From positions 4,723 to 47,392 of the forward strand of contig JAQUUC010000024.1 in the NCBI GenBank assembly GCA_028694105.1: a DNA stretch of 42,670 nucleotides, read 5' to 3'. Of the stretch, positions 24,961-31,613 are shown piece after piece (positions within the stretch are counted from its first letter, which is position 1; each line of letters begins with the position of its first letter). The DNA comes from Hespellia sp. GTDB lineage: Bacteria; Bacillota; Clostridia; Lachnospirales; Lachnospiraceae. A program made the translations under genes and the position numbers. The notes beneath the pieces are model-generated. The model searched no databases. It saw only the letters and a program-made list of their open reading frames with translations, and was not told the DNA's origin.

Positions 24961-25443
24961 TTATAGAAAGATAGTATTGATCCACGCTTTCAATTCTTCT
25001 GTTGTATTTCTTCCATTTAACACTTTTCCTTCTATCATCTGTGTATCTTCGCCCACAGACACTTTTAAGTTCTCCATTGTCTTACCAAATCCACTTCCTC
25101 CTGATGTAGCAAAGAGAACGATTCTTTTACCCGAGAAATCATAGCTTTCCAGAAAGGTATTGATAATCGTTGGTGCGACATACCACCAGATTGGAAATCC
25201 GATAAAAACGGTATCATACTGACTAATATTAGCTTCTCTATCCGCTAATACAGGACGGCTGTTTTTATCTTCCATCTCTACGCTACTTCTTGATTTCTTA
25301 TCCATCCAGTCAAGATCTGCTTTCGTGTAAGGAATCTCCGGTTTGATTTCATAGAAATCTGCAGTCATGACTTCTGCCAGTTTTTTAGCTACTGCTTCTG
25401 TTGTTCCGCTTGCACTGAAGCTTGCTACTAATGTTTTGTTCAT
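24961..25443 (-). CDS. Flavodoxin
   Basis: The start at 25443, behind GGAGGAGATTAGA, gives 160 residues. The phosphate loop reads ASFSASGTTEAVAKKLAEV. GFPIWWYVAPTIINTFLESYDFSGKRIVLFATSGGSGFG supplies the two isoalloxazine loops. It is the free-standing counterpart of the flavodoxin half of the lipoprotein at 16263-17705. It should carry FMN and donate low-potential electrons. It sits between the TetR regulator and the aldo/keto reductase genes and is part of that operon. Confidence 0.92.
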   Translation of the reverse strand: MNKTLVASFSASGTTEAVAKKLAEVMTADFYEIKPEIPYTKADLDWMDKKSRSSVEMEDKNSRPVLADREANISQYDTVFIGFPIWWYVAPTIINTFLESYDFSGKRIVLFATSGGSGFGKTMENLKVSVGEDTQMIEGKVLNGRNTTEELKAWINTIFL

Positions 25444-25462
25444 TCTAATCTCCTCCATTTTA

Positions 25463-26092
25463 CTATTCCAATGCTGTAAGCAAATGTATCAGACATTGAT
25501 AAGTAATTTCATAAATCGTTTGATAGGCATAATCTATTCCAGCCTCTTTCATTGCTTCTCTCTGTTTTTCTGTTACCGCTGTATACGGATAGATTCCGTA
25601 TATAAATGGGAAAAACTGATAAATAAAACTTTGTCTGTCAGTGATACCTGACTTTGGAAAGAATTTTTCAACACAGGAAAGCATCGTCTGTAAGGATGCC
25701 CCATAAGTCTGCTTGAATGCAATCAGATTCTCCATACGGGAGTTTTCTTCGATGTCGTACATATTCATGGATAAAATTTTCAAAAGTCTTTCTCTGTGTT
25801 CCAGACTTCTAGCTATTTTCTCTGAAAATGCTTCTTTATCCAGCTTTTCGTTTTTGTCCATAATCTGCTGTATTTCATCAATCCACAAAACGTATTCTCT
25901 TCTTAGTAATTCCAGAAAGATTTCTTCCTTTGTGTGGAAATAGTTATAAATCGAAGTTCTGGTGAAAGATGTGACCTTTCCTATTTCCTTTAGTGTAATC
26001 TCCTTAAAAGACATTGTCTGATACAATTTCTCACAAGCATTTACAATTTCATCTTTTCTTGCATTTGTCAGTTCGACTGATCCCCTTGGCAT
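25463..26092 (-). CDS. TetR/AcrR-family regulator (first of a paralogous pair)
   Basis: The product has 209 residues. The HTH reads ITLKEIGKVTSFTRTSIYNYFHTKEEIFLELL; the recognition helix SFTR(T)SIY is almost identical to that of the second TetR at 27866 (SFTRPAIYGYYKTKEEIF). The ligand domain is helical, with no assigned ligand. The gene heads an operon with flavodoxin, aldo/keto reductase and CMD-cupin. Its own promoter is covered by two TGACAC(C)RTGTCA palindromes, so it very probably represses its own operon. The start follows GAGAGGTACATT. Confidence 0.92.
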   Translation of the reverse strand: MPRGSVELTNARKDEIVNACEKLYQTMSFKEITLKEIGKVTSFTRTSIYNYFHTKEEIFLELLRREYVLWIDEIQQIMDKNEKLDKEAFSEKIARSLEHRERLLKILSMNMYDIEENSRMENLIAFKQTYGASLQTMLSCVEKFFPKSGITDRQSFIYQFFPFIYGIYPYTAVTEKQREAMKEAGIDYAYQTIYEITYQCLIHLLTALE

Positions 26093-26123
26093 AATGTACC
26101 TCTCGCTTTCTTAATGTTCTTCC

Positions 26124-26174
26124 TTAATGAGATGATTGATATAATGCTAATGCAGATCCAATATTTTTCTTCAT
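26124..26174 (-). pseudogene. Remnant start of a flavin reductase gene
   Basis: Behind a perfect AAGGAGGTAATACAC, the frame encodes MKKNIGSALALYQSSH and stops. The first 12 residues match the characteristic start of the flavin reductase (DIM6/NTAB) family, which normally continues LYPTP or similar for about 190 residues. It lies just downstream of a TetR-controlled promoter, where the first gene of the operon would be. A deletion that removed nearly the whole gene is the simplest explanation. It is too short to be an enzyme. Confidence 0.6.
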
Positions 26175-26198
26175 GTGTATTACCTCCTTGTGTTAAAG

Positions 26199-26249
26199 CT
26201 GACACCATGTCAGCACATAAAATATACCGCTTTTCTGACACCGTGTCAA
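26199..26249 (-). promoter_or_regulatory. Promoter with two TetR operators (first TetR locus)
   Basis: On the minus strand, TTGACA (26249-26244), 17 bp, TATATT (26226-26221). The palindrome TGACACCGTGTCA (26236-26248) overlaps the -35 box, and CTGACACCATGTCAG (26199-26213) lies just downstream of the -10 box. The module is closely similar to the one at 27717-27788. Confidence 0.8.
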
Positions 26250-26287
26250 TATGTTTGTTGTAAATTTTTTTGAACACAGGAAAAATA

Positions 26288-27133
26288 CTACGGTTTCAAT
26301 GGTCCATAGAAGTAGCTTGCTGTTGCGCCACCATCAATCAGAAAATCTGCACCTGTGATAAAGGCCGCTTTATCACTCATAAGAAGTTCTGCTACATTTG
26401 CAACCTCATCTGCCGTTCCCGGTCTGCCTGCCGGGCATTTAGCAAACATATTTTTGTAGAAATCACCACGAGGACCATTGAACTCATCAATAGCAAGAGG
26501 AGTAACAATGATTCCCGGCGAAATGGAATTGATTCTTGCTCCTCGCGCACCCCATTTTACCGCTTCACCCATAACACGTTTCTCATTGCATCTCTTTGCC
26601 ATCTGATAAGCATGAAGTGTGTCTTTGATATTCTCCGGCTGTAAAATTTCTAATTTCAGTAATTCTTCTGTTGGTGTGATTGCCAGCTGCTCGTCAGCTT
26701 CCGCTGACAGCTGTGGCATTCTGTGTCCTGACTGACTGGAAATTGTAATGCCTACACCACCTTCTGCAATAACCTTTCCAACCTCTTCCAAAAGAACGGC
26801 TGTACCATATAAATCAACTTTGAAAATCACATCAATTGGTGCCTGACTTGGAGATACGCCTGCCCCATTTACAAGCATTTTAATTTTTCCGTATTCTGCT
26901 GCTTTTGCAATGAATGCAAGAATAGACTCTCTGGACGATAAATCCATCTCCACTGGTTCCACATCAAAGCCTGCATGATTCATAATCTCGGCAATTGCTT
27001 TTGCATTACTTATATTTTTATCACCCATGACGATTTTCTTTCCATAACCCATACGTCTGGCAATGGCCATGCTAAGCTGCCCTGCACCTGTAACAATCAT
27101 TACTTCTTTCTTTTCCATTTTGATTTTCTCCAT
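26288..27133 (-). CDS. Short-chain dehydrogenase/reductase (SDR)
   Basis: The product has up to 281 residues (start 27133, or 27118 behind GGAGAAAATCAAA). The cofactor motif is a variant, VTGAGQLSMAIARRMGYG, in place of TGxxxGIG. NGAGVSPSQ (about residue 90), ISSQSGHRMP with the catalytic Ser, and the Y-x-x-x-K motif in AYQMAKRCNEK are present. The C-terminus reads PGIIVTPLA and ITGADFLIDGGATASYFYG. It is a classical-type SDR acting on an unknown carbonyl or alcohol. It is cotranscribed with the upstream flavodoxin-like gene, and is probably under the TetR encoded at 27866. Confidence 0.9.
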   Translation of the reverse strand: MEKIKMEKKEVMIVTGAGQLSMAIARRMGYGKKIVMGDKNISNAKAIAEIMNHAGFDVEPVEMDLSSRESILAFIAKAAEYGKIKMLVNGAGVSPSQAPIDVIFKVDLYGTAVLLEEVGKVIAEGGVGITISSQSGHRMPQLSAEADEQLAITPTEELLKLEILQPENIKDTLHAYQMAKRCNEKRVMGEAVKWGARGARINSISPGIIVTPLAIDEFNGPRGDFYKNMFAKCPAGRPGTADEVANVAELLMSDKAAFITGADFLIDGGATASYFYGPLKP

Positions 27134-27135
27134 CC

Positions 27136-27675
27136 CTATACACCTTGTCCCATTGCATGAGCATCCTTCATGGCAGGCTTATCTTTTACAGTTCCTTTTT
27201 CCCATACTCCCGTTCCAAAGACAGAGCCTTTCAGAACAGGATTATCAAGACATGCCAAAAGTCCGTCAAACTCTGTAAGCACTCTAGCCATTGCCGCCTT
27301 TTCTCCATCCGCAGCCGTCATAATATAGTAAAACTCTTTATTTGGCAGCAACGTATAGAAAGAGCATAAACGGTCTATAAATGTTTTCATCTGAGCTGAC
27401 ATAGTGTAAAAATATACAGGTGTTGCCAATACAATCGTGTCTGCTGCAATCAGTTTTTCTTTAACCGTCTCCATATCGTCTCTCTGGGAACACTGTCCTT
27501 TATTGCCAACACAGAATCCACAGCCACTGCAATAGTTCAGCTTCATATCTTTCACATAGATTTTTTCAACTTCGTTTCCTGCTTCTGTTGCTCCCTTTGC
27601 AAATTCATCACATAAAAGGTCAGAATTACCGCCTTTTCTTGGACTTGATGATATGATAATAATTTTTTTACTCAT
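27136..27675 (-). CDS. Flavodoxin-fold FMN reductase / iron-sulfur flavoprotein-like
   Basis: The product has 179 residues. The N-terminus is KIIIISSSPRKGGNSDLLCDEFAKGA (FMN phosphate loop). YCSGCGFCVGNKGQCSQRDDM (about residues 48-68) has the cysteine cluster typical of iron-sulfur flavoprotein relatives. LATPVYFYTMSAQMKTFIDRL is the second flavin loop. It should move electrons between FMN, possibly a cluster, and a partner such as the SDR encoded just downstream. Transcription starts from the TetR-type promoter at 27739-27767. The start follows TAAGGAGAGGAAATTT. Confidence 0.9.
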   Translation of the reverse strand: MSKKIIIISSSPRKGGNSDLLCDEFAKGATEAGNEVEKIYVKDMKLNYCSGCGFCVGNKGQCSQRDDMETVKEKLIAADTIVLATPVYFYTMSAQMKTFIDRLCSFYTLLPNKEFYYIMTAADGEKAAMARVLTEFDGLLACLDNPVLKGSVFGTGVWEKGTVKDKPAMKDAHAMGQGV

Positions 27676-27716
27676 AAATTTCCTCTCCTTATTTTTTCAT
27701 ATTTTTATTTTTTATC

Positions 27717-27788
27717 TTACATCATGTAACTAATTAGAAGTATATCGCTTATCTTACATTGTGTCAACTATTATTTTACACTGTGTTT
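27717..27788. promoter_or_regulatory. Divergent regulatory region with three TetR operators (second TetR locus)
   Basis: Three 13-bp sites of the form TTACAYYRTGTNW lie at 27717-27729 (TTACATCATGTAA, perfect palindrome), 27754-27766 and 27776-27788. The minus-strand promoter TTGACA (27767-27762), 17 bp, TATACT (27744-27739) drives the flavoprotein-SDR operon and is covered by the middle site. It is near-identical to the first TetR locus promoter. Confidence 0.8.
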
Positions 27789-27792
27789 ATTA

Positions 27793-27821
27793 TTGACTTA
27801 TATCATATTTCCTCTTATAAT
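27793..27821 (+). promoter_or_regulatory. Promoter of the second TetR gene
   Basis: TTGACT (27793-27798), a 17-bp spacer and a consensus TATAAT (27816-27821) lie 44 bp upstream of the ATG, just downstream of the third operator. Confidence 0.75.
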
Positions 27822-27865
27822 GAACATATCAGACCGATTTGAACTAATAAAGGAGTCAACACAGT

Positions 27866-28510
27866 ATGGATTTTCAACGTGCAAGAACACCAGAACAAAT
27901 TGAAAACAGACAAAATGAAATCATCCTTGCCTGTAAAGAAATATATGAAAAAGGCGGATATGATGCTGTCACAATGAAAGGAATATCTGAAATGACTTCC
28001 TTTACCAGACCTGCCATCTACGGTTACTATAAAACCAAAGAAGAAATTTTTATGGATATTCTGAAAGAAGAATTTTCTCTTTGGAGTGCAGACTTTCAAA
28101 AACGATGCATGGGAACAAACGAATACTCCATAGAAACTTTTTGCTCCATATTGACTGATTCTATGTGTGATAGAACCGTGTTGCTTGAATTATTATCTGT
28201 ACACTTAAATACCATGGAAAATAATACCCGATTAGAGCGTTTGGTTGAATTCAAAAAAACGGTATACCAATTTTTCGATATATTGCGAAATCAAATAGGC
28301 TGCTTTTTTTCTGATGCAGATGAAGAACATATCAACGATTTTTTTGACCATTTTATAATATATCTAAATGGTCTGTACCCACATATCGTGCATTCAGAAA
28401 TTCAAAAACAAGCCATGACACTGGCAGGCCGACCACCTGTAGAGCGTAATCTCAGACAAGTATGTTACAATGGATTACTTCTCATTTCTAAATCTCTAAA
28501 GAACAAATAA
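27866..28510 (+). CDS. TetR/AcrR-family regulator (second of a paralogous pair)
   Basis: The product has 214 residues. The HTH reads VTMKGISEMTSFTRPAIYGYYKTKEEIFMDIL, very close in its recognition helix to the TetR at 25463, and the ligand domains also align in layout (RTVLLELLSVHLNTMENNTRLERLVEFKK versus RERLLKILSMNMYDIEENSRMENLIAFKQ). It is divergent from the flavoprotein-SDR operon, with three operator-like sites between them. It should repress both sides. The start follows AAAGGAGTCAACACAGT. The last codons form part of a long inverted repeat. Confidence 0.92.
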   Translation: MDFQRARTPEQIENRQNEIILACKEIYEKGGYDAVTMKGISEMTSFTRPAIYGYYKTKEEIFMDILKEEFSLWSADFQKRCMGTNEYSIETFCSILTDSMCDRTVLLELLSVHLNTMENNTRLERLVEFKKTVYQFFDILRNQIGCFFSDADEEHINDFFDHFIIYLNGLYPHIVHSEIQKQAMTLAGRPPVERNLRQVCYNGLLLISKSLKNK

Positions 28511-28565
28511 TGCAAGACACCGTCTACAACCCAATAGGCGGTGTCTTGCATTATTTGTTCTTTAG
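28496..28565. terminator. Perfect 27-bp inverted repeat overlapping the TetR stop codon
   Basis: The arms 28496-28522 and 28539-28565 are exact reverse complements with a 16-base loop. The core GCAAGACACCG/CGGTGTCTTGC would act as a terminator. The left arm includes the last four codons and stop of the TetR gene, so the right arm is an inverted copy of coding sequence. A short T-rich run follows on the plus strand. Confidence 0.7.
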
Positions 28566-28629
28566 GACTTGTTCTATTATCTTTGCGCATCCTTTCGGAG
28601 GGTTTATCTGCAGCCACAATTTGCCCCCT

Positions 28630-29994
28630 CTACTTCTGAATACTTGACATCAACACGGCGCACTCGCAGTGCACGGTGTTCGGAAACTGGTCAATCGCAA
28701 CGCACCGCATCACTTCATACCCTCTCGCCTGCAGCACCTCCAGATCCCGTGCAAGGCTGGTCGGCTTACAACTGATATACACCATCGTGTCCACGCCAAA
28801 ATCAATGATTTTCTCCAACGCCTTCGGATGAATTCCATCTCTCGGCGGATCAAGCACAATCAGATCCGGCACCTCTTTTAAATCATCGATAACCTTCAGC
28901 ACATCCCCCGCATGGAAAAAACAGTTCTCAAGACCATTCAACTTCGCATTTTCGCGCGCAGCAACCACAGCCTCTTCCACGATTTCAACACCAACCACCT
29001 TCGTTGCGACTGGTGCAATCATCTGCGCAATCGTTCCGGTCCCACTGTATAAGTCAAAGATTGTCTTATCTTTCGTATCGCCAATATATTCCCTGGCTGT
29101 CTCGTATAAAACTTCTGCTCCCAGCGAGTTCGTCTGGAAGAACGAAAATGGAGATATCTTAAACTTCAGGCCCAGCAGTTCTTCATAGAAATAATCTTTT
29201 CCATAGAGAATCTTGGTTCCTTCATCCTTAATCATATCTGCCACACCATCATTATAAGTATGCAGAATTCCTGCAATCTCGCCATCCAGTTGAAGTGCAA
29301 GAAGCCTGTCTGCCCACTCCTGCTCATTCATCTCACCATCGTGGGAGGTGATGATATCAATCAGTATCTCACCTGTCTTTTGTCCCTTACGAACGAGCAG
29401 GTGTCTTAGATATCCGTCATGTCTCATACGGTGATAGTACTTCGTTTCCTTTTCACGGAAGTATTCTAATGTCGTTTTTAAGATGCGACGGTAATCTTCA
29501 TCCACAAGCTGACAGTCCACTACATTTACGATGTCATGAAAACTTCCTCTCTTATGCATGCCAAGCGCGAGTGGTCCATCCTTATACTCGTCTCCGAATG
29601 TGAACTCCATCTTGTTACGGTAAGAGAAATTCTTCGGGCTGGCTTTGATGCCTTCCCACGGAAGTTCTTCCACAACATCCTCCAGCAGCGCTTTTACCTG
29701 TCCTTCTTTTAATTTCAACTGTTCTTCATAAGGAAGGCTAAGGTACATGCATCCGCCGCATTCACCAAAATGAGGACAGACGGATTCCACCTCCAGCGGT
29801 GACTTTTCCAGCACTTCAAGAAGTCTTCCCTCTGCTTTTCCCTTTCGGATCTTATTGATGGAAAAACGAACTTTCTGTCCAACGATTCCATTTTTTACAA
29901 TAACTGGTTTTTCCTCATCAGCAAGATAGACCTTCCCTTTATTGGGAAAGTCTATTTCTTTAATAATACCTTCTAATACTTGTCCTTTTTTCAT
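28630..29994 (-). CDS. rlmD: 23S rRNA (uracil-5-)-methyltransferase, RlmD/RumA family
   Basis: The product has 454 residues. An N-terminal TRAM domain (residues about 3-60) is followed by the Fe-S cysteine motif CPHFGECGGC (about 73-82). The Rossmann methyltransferase domain has SPFSFFQTNSLGAEVLY, DLYSGTGTIAQ, VLDPPRDGIH and the catalytic cysteine in YISCKPTSLARDL. It methylates a uridine of 23S rRNA with S-adenosylmethionine. Firmicutes have several paralogues (RlmCD), so the exact position modified is not certain. The start follows TAGGAGACATTT. It lies 9 bp after the DAHP synthase gene. Confidence 0.93.
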   Translation of the reverse strand: MKKGQVLEGIIKEIDFPNKGKVYLADEEKPVIVKNGIVGQKVRFSINKIRKGKAEGRLLEVLEKSPLEVESVCPHFGECGGCMYLSLPYEEQLKLKEGQVKALLEDVVEELPWEGIKASPKNFSYRNKMEFTFGDEYKDGPLALGMHKRGSFHDIVNVVDCQLVDEDYRRILKTTLEYFREKETKYYHRMRHDGYLRHLLVRKGQKTGEILIDIITSHDGEMNEQEWADRLLALQLDGEIAGILHTYNDGVADMIKDEGTKILYGKDYFYEELLGLKFKISPFSFFQTNSLGAEVLYETAREYIGDTKDKTIFDLYSGTGTIAQMIAPVATKVVGVEIVEEAVVAARENAKLNGLENCFFHAGDVLKVIDDLKEVPDLIVLDPPRDGIHPKALEKIIDFGVDTMVYISCKPTSLARDLEVLQARGYEVMRCVAIDQFPNTVHCECAVLMSSIQK

Positions 29995-30003
29995 AAATGT
30001 CTC

Positions 30004-31035
30004 CTAGCACTTTTCAGCGATTTCATAAATCAACTTTTCTGTGTCGTCAAATCCGAGGCATGGGTCTGTAATGGATTTACCATAGACCATGTTATCACAT
30101 ATATCCTGTCTTCCTTCTTCCAAATAGCTTTCAATCATGACGCCTTTAACCATCTTCTTCACATCCGGATTGTAGTTTCTGCTATGTAATACTTCACTTA
30201 CAATACGAATCTGTTCTTTAAATTTCTTGTCTGAATTTGAATGATTCGCATCGATAATTGCTGCCGGATTTTTCAAATCCAATTTGTAGTACATCTCACA
30301 AAGTCTTGCCAAATCCTCATAATGATAGTTTGGCATGGTCTTTCCATACTTATCCACACCGCCGCGAAGAATGACATGTGCAAGGTCATTTCCTGAAGTT
30401 GTCACATCAAGTCCGCGGTAAATGAACTGATGCGAATGCTGTGCCGCTATAACTGAATTGAGCATAACAGAGAAGTCTCCACTGGTTGGGTTCTTCATAC
30501 CTACCGGCACCTCTGCGCTGCTGGCTGTCAGACGATGCTGCTGGTTCTCCACCGATCTTGCTCCGATTGCTTCATAAGAAAGAATATCATCTAAATAGCT
30601 CTGATTTTCCGGATAAAGCATCTCATCGGCCGCCGTCAGTCCACTTTCTTCCATTGCCCGAATATGCATCTTGCGGATTGCCATGATTCCTGCAAGAAGA
30701 TTTGGCTTCTTCTCCGGGTCCGGCTGGTGCAGCATACCTTTGTATCCGTCTCCCGTTGTTCTCGGCTTGTTCGTGTAAATACGCGGAACAATCATCACTC
30801 TGTCTTTCACTTTTTCCTGAATCGGCACAAGGCGGTTAATGTACTCACATACTGAATCCTCCTGATCTGCCGAACATGGTCCTACTATTACTACAAATCT
30901 ATCATCAGCACCAGTGAAAATATCTCTCATCTGTGCATCTCTCTCTCTTTTAACCTCCGCGAGCTTCTCACTTACAGGACATACAATTTTTAATTCTTCC
31001 GGTGAAGGTAATACTTCATTTGTAATCATTGACAT
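30004..31035 (-). CDS. aroF: 3-deoxy-7-phosphoheptulonate (DAHP) synthase, AroF/G/H type
   Basis: With the start at 31035 (GAGAGG nine bases upstream) the product has 343 residues; a longer reading to 31068 lacks a good ribosome site. Motifs of the class I-alpha enzyme are GPCSADQEDSVCEY, NKPRTTGDGYKGMLHQPDP, MKNPTSGDF, LRGGVDKYGKTMPNYH and DANHSNSDKK. It condenses phosphoenolpyruvate and erythrose 4-phosphate, the first step to chorismate, and is normally feedback-inhibited by an aromatic amino acid. Which one cannot be told by eye. No attenuator-like leader was seen. Confidence 0.94.
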   Translation of the reverse strand: MSMITNEVLPSPEELKIVCPVSEKLAEVKRERDAQMRDIFTGADDRFVVIVGPCSADQEDSVCEYINRLVPIQEKVKDRVMIVPRIYTNKPRTTGDGYKGMLHQPDPEKKPNLLAGIMAIRKMHIRAMEESGLTAADEMLYPENQSYLDDILSYEAIGARSVENQQHRLTASSAEVPVGMKNPTSGDFSVMLNSVIAAQHSHQFIYRGLDVTTSGNDLAHVILRGGVDKYGKTMPNYHYEDLARLCEMYYKLDLKNPAAIIDANHSNSDKKFKEQIRIVSEVLHSRNYNPDVKKMVKGVMIESYLEEGRQDICDNMVYGKSITDPCLGFDDTEKLIYEIAEKC

Positions 31036-31212
31036 AAACTTATTCCTCTCATTTATCATTTCTGGCATTTACTTTTCTGCTCATATATTTATTTCCATCA
31101 AAAAACGAACAATACAGACAGTATACACTTTAGTACGTTGAATTGCAACAGTTGACTTGTGAAAATTTTAATAATATACAGATCTTCTCCCCGCAAATAT
31201 CTCGGGCAACAT

Positions 31213-31242
31213 AAAAGGAACGGAGTCATCAGATTCCGTCCC
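31213..31242 (-). terminator. Terminator of the small acidic membrane protein gene
   Basis: On the minus strand, GGGACGGA (31242-31235) pairs with TCCGTTCC (31224-31217) with one G-U pair, followed by TTTT. It is 30 bp after the stop codon at 31272. Confidence 0.75.
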
Positions 31243-31271
31243 ATTCATTCCTATGAATTTTTCTGTGCGTA

Positions 31272-31511
31272 TTATACCTGATCTTCTTCGCTGAAATAAT
31301 CATCGAAATCATCGTCAAAGTCTTCTTCGAAGTCTTCTAAATAATCAGGTGTCAGGAAACAATATACTGCATAAGCGATAGCTGCAACTGCTGCAACTGC
31401 ACCGATAATAGCCAGAACCCATACGATCACATTCTTATTCTTCTCTGCCTCTTTTTTGTGTAACAATTCATTCAGTTTTGTCTCTGCGATCAATTCTTCC
31501 ACTTTGCTCAT
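31272..31511 (-). CDS. Small single-pass membrane protein with a strongly acidic tail
   Basis: The product has 79 residues. It has a charged N-terminal helix (VEELIAETKLNELLHKKEAEKNK), one membrane segment (about residues 29-52, VIVWVLAIIGAVAAVAAIAYAVY), and a C-terminal tail that is almost all Asp/Glu with aromatic residues (DFEEDFDDDFDDYFSEE). The ribosome site GGGGGAAGGACG is strong and the gene has its own terminator. I do not recognise a function. The tail could bind cations or a basic partner. Confidence 0.8.
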   Translation of the reverse strand: MSKVEELIAETKLNELLHKKEAEKNKNVIVWVLAIIGAVAAVAAIAYAVYCFLTPDYLEDFEEDFDDDFDDYFSEEDQV

Positions 31512-31613
31512 AATTCACGTCCTTCCCCCTGCATCTCTCAGCAGGTCCTTATTGGCTTCATTATAACACTATCATTTTCATAATGCCACTAATTTATACA
31601 ATTTTTAACAATC

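Noticed and set aside
26068-26277. 69-codon minus-strand frame upstream of the TetR gene
   Set aside because: It runs through the promoter and both operators, lacks a ribosome site, and overlaps the real TetR start in another frame.
27815-28099. Minus-strand 94-codon frame opposite the second TetR gene
   Set aside because: Composition is typical of an antisense shadow; the TetR frame has a promoter, ribosome site and domain match.
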